Source: Planctomycetaceae bacterium
GTDB taxonomy: Bacteria > Planctomycetota > Planctomycetia > Pirellulales > Thermoguttaceae
Direction of reading: 5' to 3'
Length of the DNA: 16,380 nucleotides
Assembly: GCA_031278315.1 (NCBI GenBank)
Contig: JAITKS010000174.1
Coordinates: 1 to 16,380 of the forward strand
Positions 13,927 through 16,380 of the stretch are shown here, piece after piece. A program made the translations under genes and the position numbers. Numbering within the stretch: position 1 is the first letter of the stretch; every line of letters begins with the position of its first letter. The notes beneath the pieces were generated by a model that was given only the letters and a program-made list of their open reading frames with translations, had not been told where the DNA came from and ran no database searches.

Positions 13927-15381
13927 TTACTTTTTTTGAGCAGGAGCAAGAGCCGGATTATCTAGATCAATTTGATAAAGAATTTGTGTGTAATCATATC
14001 GCGGTACTATATCAGGTTTGTCTGCGAACATTGCTGAAAAAGTTCCCTCAAAAAATAAAACCTTACAATTCGACGCCAAAGATTCCGGATGCAAGTACGG
14101 ATTATAAAACGTATAATTTCCATGCGATAAAATTTTTACCGCTTTCCCCCACTTTTTTGCCGCTGGATCACTGCCGCACGATTCGGCATACCAGACCTCT
14201 CCAAAAGCTGCCGGTTTCCCAAACTTCTGCACGAAAACTGCAATCCAACATTTGCGAAATTCACTCCACACAATCGAACCGGAATGAGGCTCTACCGCTA
14301 AATTTTTTTCCGCATCAACTAATGTTTCAAGCGGAATAAGCTGTTCCCACTGATCAGGATTTTGCCACGCCTCATAAGTTGCCGGACATCGTAAAATCGG
14401 AAACGGATTGCCAAACATTACCCATCGCTTGCCTTGTTTGTCTGTCCATAACAACGCATGACCCTCCGGCACAAACGGCTTGACTAAAGATGAATCAGAT
14501 AAATCTTGAGAATAATTTTGCTTTTTTCGCCATACAGTTCTTAAATGTTCAAACGATTTTTTTATATCATCCCAAACACAAAGACCATATTCATAAACTT
14601 CAAGCGGCGGCTTAATCTTCGCATAAACTGCAACTAATCGCTCTGTTCCATTTTTATCCGGCAAAGCAACACATCCGCTCAACCAAGTCGGTCCTTCACC
14701 CGGCATTACAGCAACTCCGCGTAATTTTTTATTTGAGTCGGTGAAATATTTATACGATAACAACACAGGTAACTCCAACGTAGAAAATGGATCAATTTTT
14801 GTCGTCGCCGCAGTAGCATGAAAAATACCAAGCGGATAATGTGCAAGTGTTGTATCACCCCAAATCCAAAACAAACGTCCGTTATAAACCGCCGTTTGAA
14901 CACTATCACATCCGAACACTCCCGTTTCAGACAATTGTAAATACGAACCCAACTTTTGACTCTCCGCCGCAAGTCCCGCTCCCGTCAATCGACCGAGCCG
15001 TTTCGCAACAATATCACGTTGCACTTCAACACAAAGCGTTTTACCATATTCAGGAATCAACCGTACACCGCTCATTGCGAATCCGTCTTTTTTAACGCTA
15101 TATCCATAACCGATTACATCAAACCATGTTTCGCGTCCCATCAATTCCGGTGAATCCAACGCAATCACACCAGCATTATCTGTAACAAAACGCTGCTGAT
15201 GCGTTGTCCGAAACTCGACAAGCGGAACAGGAAGTTGACTCCCTTGTTCCCGCACTTCAATTCGACACGGTTTTTTTAACTGCACTATTTCGGTTTGATT
15301 TTCTTTCGACCAAACCGTTAATTGTCCAGCATAAATAAACACAGAAAATAAAATCACAAATCGAAATAATAACGTATTCAT
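13927..15381 (-). CDS. Secreted protein with Cna-B-like domain and five-bladed beta-propeller-like (glycosidase-type) domain
   Basis: A 484-residue exported protein. From the Met at 15381 it begins with MNTLLFRFVILFSVFIYAGQ, a good signal peptide or membrane anchor. A Cna-B/carboxypeptidase-regulatory-like sandwich comes next (about residues 36-120: PVPLVEFRTT, VTDNAGVIALDSPELMGRE, GFAMSGVRL). The remainder resembles the beta-propeller of GH32/43/DUF4185-type proteins, with GCDSVQTAVYNGRLFWIWGD, YPLGIFHATAAT, GEGPTWLSGCVALPD and EPHSGSIVWSEFRKCWIAVF. Planctomycetes and other complex-carbon degraders often encode such proteins. Whether this one cleaves or only binds a polysaccharide is not visible, because I cannot confirm the catalytic acids. 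The open frame extends upstream to 15495, but that part (VCLCVSYFSCTFVCF) is translated from an intergenic inverted repeat, so I reject it. A Met at 15396 is also possible. Confidence 0.8.
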   Translation of the reverse strand: MNTLLFRFVILFSVFIYAGQLTVWSKENQTEIVQLKKPCRIEVREQGSQLPVPLVEFRTTHQQRFVTDNAGVIALDSPELMGRETWFDVIGYGYSVKKDGFAMSGVRLIPEYGKTLCVEVQRDIVAKRLGRLTGAGLAAESQKLGSYLQLSETGVFGCDSVQTAVYNGRLFWIWGDTTLAHYPLGIFHATAATTKIDPFSTLELPVLLSYKYFTDSNKKLRGVAVMPGEGPTWLSGCVALPDKNGTERLVAVYAKIKPPLEVYEYGLCVWDDIKKSFEHLRTVWRKKQNYSQDLSDSSLVKPFVPEGHALLWTDKQGKRWVMFGNPFPILRCPATYEAWQNPDQWEQLIPLETLVDAEKNLAVEPHSGSIVWSEFRKCWIAVFVQKFGKPAAFGEVWYAESCGSDPAAKKWGKAVKILSHGNYTFYNPYLHPESLASNCKVLFFEGTFSAMFADKPDIVPRYDYTQILYQIDLDNPALAPAQKK

Positions 15382-15425
15382 CTTTTCATCTTTCATCTTT
15401 TCATTTTGACAATTTTGTTTTGATT

Positions 15426-15545
15426 TTTTAAACACGAAACACACAAAAGTACACGAAAAATACGAAACACACAAACACACGAAAATCATATACAACCCCT
15501 TTCGTAATTTTCGTGATTTTTTATGTGTTTCGTGTTTAAAAATTT
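15426..15545. repeat. Inverted repeat of AAACACGAAACACA type upstream of the beta-propeller gene
   Basis: The left arm TTTTTAAACACGAAACACA (15425-15443) is the reverse complement of the right arm TGTGTTTCGTGTTTAAAAA (15524-15542). Between them are several more CACGAAAA and CACACAAA motifs. The element belongs to the same family as 13143-13245. It probably supplies the untranslated leader or promoter region of the beta-propeller gene. Confidence 0.75.
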
Positions 15546-15644
15546 TTCGTAAAATTTCTCAGAAGGTTTCAAGTTCATTTTTTACGAACTATTAAACTAC
15601 TCAACTTACTCTTATTGAATTTTCGATTTGAGATGTTTATGTAT

Positions 15645-16070
15645 TTATTGGCTAATCGCCGTTACACTTGTTACCTCGACAATTGAATTGCCGACATGTA
15701 ATTTTGCTGCACCGCCGTTTTCAATTGTAACCTTATCAACTTGTCCCGTTACATTTTCACCTAGAGAATCAACACCCGTGATAGTTTTTCCAATCAGACT
15801 TGAAGCAGTTGATAACGCCTCGCTCCGCATCATAGATTCAATTGCGGTCGATAATTTATCATTAGACGTAATTTGCCGCATTTGACTAATTTGAGATAAC
15901 ATCTCTGTGTTACTCATTGGTTCCATTGGGTCTTGATTTTGCAACTCCGCAACCATCATTTTGATAAAATCCGAAGTTGTCAGATCATTCATCCGATCAG
16001 AACTCACCGTAGTTGTCTGCGTTACAGTGCTTGCCGAACTGTTCAATAAAGTATTATCCACTTCCGACAT
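15645..16070 (-). CDS. flgD: Flagellar hook-capping scaffold protein FlgD (short form)
   Basis: FlgD caps the growing flagellar hook outside the cell and guides hook-subunit assembly. The conserved N-terminal core is clear at residues 30-67: LTTSDFIKMMVAELQNQDPM, then EPMSNTEMLSQISQMRQI. A Gln/Thr/Ser-rich start (1-28) acts as the export region. The later segment SSLIGKTITGVDSLGENVTG and VTIENGGAAKLHVGNSIVEV matches the start of the tudor-like domain. At 141 residues it lacks the Fn3-like C-terminal domain of the E. coli protein but is like the short Bacillus form. No other flagellar gene is visible, though the next gene upstream of it on the minus strand is cut by the window edge. It has the best ribosome-binding site in the window. 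Confidence 0.92.
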   Translation of the reverse strand: MSEVDNTLLNSSASTVTQTTTVSSDRMNDLTTSDFIKMMVAELQNQDPMEPMSNTEMLSQISQMRQITSNDKLSTAIESMMRSEALSTASSLIGKTITGVDSLGENVTGQVDKVTIENGGAAKLHVGNSIVEVTSVTAISQ

Positions 16071-16075
16071 GATTT

Positions 16076-16082
16076 CTCCTTT
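16076..16082 (-). promoter_or_regulatory. Strong Shine-Dalgarno sequence of flgD
   Basis: AAAGGAG on the minus strand lies five bases before the ATG at 16070, supporting that start. None of the other genes has a comparable sequence before its start, which makes this one unusual here. Confidence 0.8.
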
Positions 16083-16296
16083 ACACTTTTTTTGATTTAT
16101 CGTAACAAAAAATTAAATCAGATTTAAAAAAAGATTACATACGGCACCGCTGTATATACTCCTCACACTTTAATTTTCGGTTTTAACTGCAATTGATAGG
16201 ACGATACATATATTTTTTTGAAACACAAAACATACGAAAAAACGAACAAAAAAGATTTAAAACAACAAATTCCACTGATATATTACCCCAATTATT

Positions 16297-16380
16297 TTAT
16301 TCAGATAATTCTGAATGCTGTTTAAGAATTTCTGATATTTTATCCGTTGTAAATCCGGTGATTTTGGCGATGGTTTCAAT
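16297..16380 (-). CDS. C-terminal end of an unidentified protein (partial)
   Basis: The minus-strand frame is open from the window edge and ends with IETIAKITGFTTDKISEILK followed by QHSELSE and a TAA stop at 16297-16299. Tails of the form IAxITGxSxxxIxxL are common in Rpn/PD-(D/E)XK nuclease-family transposase-like proteins, where a short helix-turn-helix-like motif closes the chain. That link is suggested by pattern only. It lies upstream of flgD on the same strand, with a 226-base gap containing a 13-base copy of the dispersed motif ACTGATATATTAC (16274-16286). Confidence 0.6.
   Translation of the reverse strand: METIAKITGFTTDKISEILKQHSELSE

Noticed and set aside
13986..14339. 117-codon plus-strand open frame opposite the beta-propeller gene
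   Set aside because: It lies wholly antisense to a protein with recognisable domains and has no family features of its own.
13927..15495. Longer version of the beta-propeller protein starting at 15495
   Set aside because: Its extra N-terminal residues come from an intergenic inverted repeat, and a good signal peptide starts at the Met at 15381.
16090..16180. Flagellar sigma28 promoter upstream of flgD
   Set aside because: TAAA-like and CGATAA-like boxes occur, but the spacing (about 19 bases) does not fit the expected 15.

Overview
The window is AT-rich bacterial DNA (roughly one third G+C by eye) with ten complete protein genes, a gene tail at each edge, and unusually long repeat-rich intergenic stretches. 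The best guess for the source is a low-GC member of the Planctomycetes or a related PVC lineage. The reasons are: a CPxC zinc-ribbon membrane protein of a type I associate with planctomycetes, a Cna-B plus beta-propeller secreted protein of a planctomycete-like type, the DnaB sequence around its Walker B motif, and the near absence of Shine-Dalgarno sequences. A flagellar gene (flgD) suggests a motile ancestor or present motility. No rRNA, tRNA, CRISPR array, transposase or phage gene was seen.

Layout. 1-54 is the tail of an unidentified gene, followed by a 745-base repeat-rich gap. 800-4374 holds a two-gene ABC transporter operon (LolC/E- or MacB-like permease, then LolD-like ATPase) for lipoprotein or envelope-substrate handling. 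4653-5651 is a DUF58 protein on the same strand. On the minus strand follow a zinc-ribbon membrane protein (5921-6655) and the replicative helicase dnaB (7000-8547). A 344-base gap between these two holds two abutting DnaA-box 9-mers and a five-copy 11-bp direct repeat. After a 733-base divergent gap come three plus-strand genes: a small exported protein (9281-9793), rimO (9843-11282) and a condensation/acyltransferase-fold protein with a Gln/Ser repeat insert (11367-13007). The DNA-repair glycosylase tag follows at 13264-13854. The right end is minus strand: a secreted beta-propeller protein (13927-15381), flgD (15645-16070) and the tail of another gene (16297-16380).

Apart from the transporter pair and perhaps the secreted protein-rimO-acyltransferase run, neighbouring genes have unrelated jobs, so this is mostly a housekeeping region and not a dedicated system. 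What stands out is repeats at two levels. Four conserved proteins carry low-complexity inserts or extensions (Asn/Ser in the permease, 386 residues of Asn/Asp/Lys/Gln-rich sequence before the LolD-like ATPase, Thr/Asp/Asn in RimO, Gln/Ser in the acyltransferase), at least three of them built from short DNA tandem repeats. The gaps carry several dispersed families: a GC-rich multi-hairpin palindrome with an apparent decayed second copy, a 16-mer ACTGATATATTACAAA, a TTTTTTCGTTACAAAAAA motif, and AAACACGAA-type inverted repeats. I found no clearly new multi-gene system. The best leads are the dispersed elements, the extended LolD-like ATPase and the repeat cluster beside dnaB.
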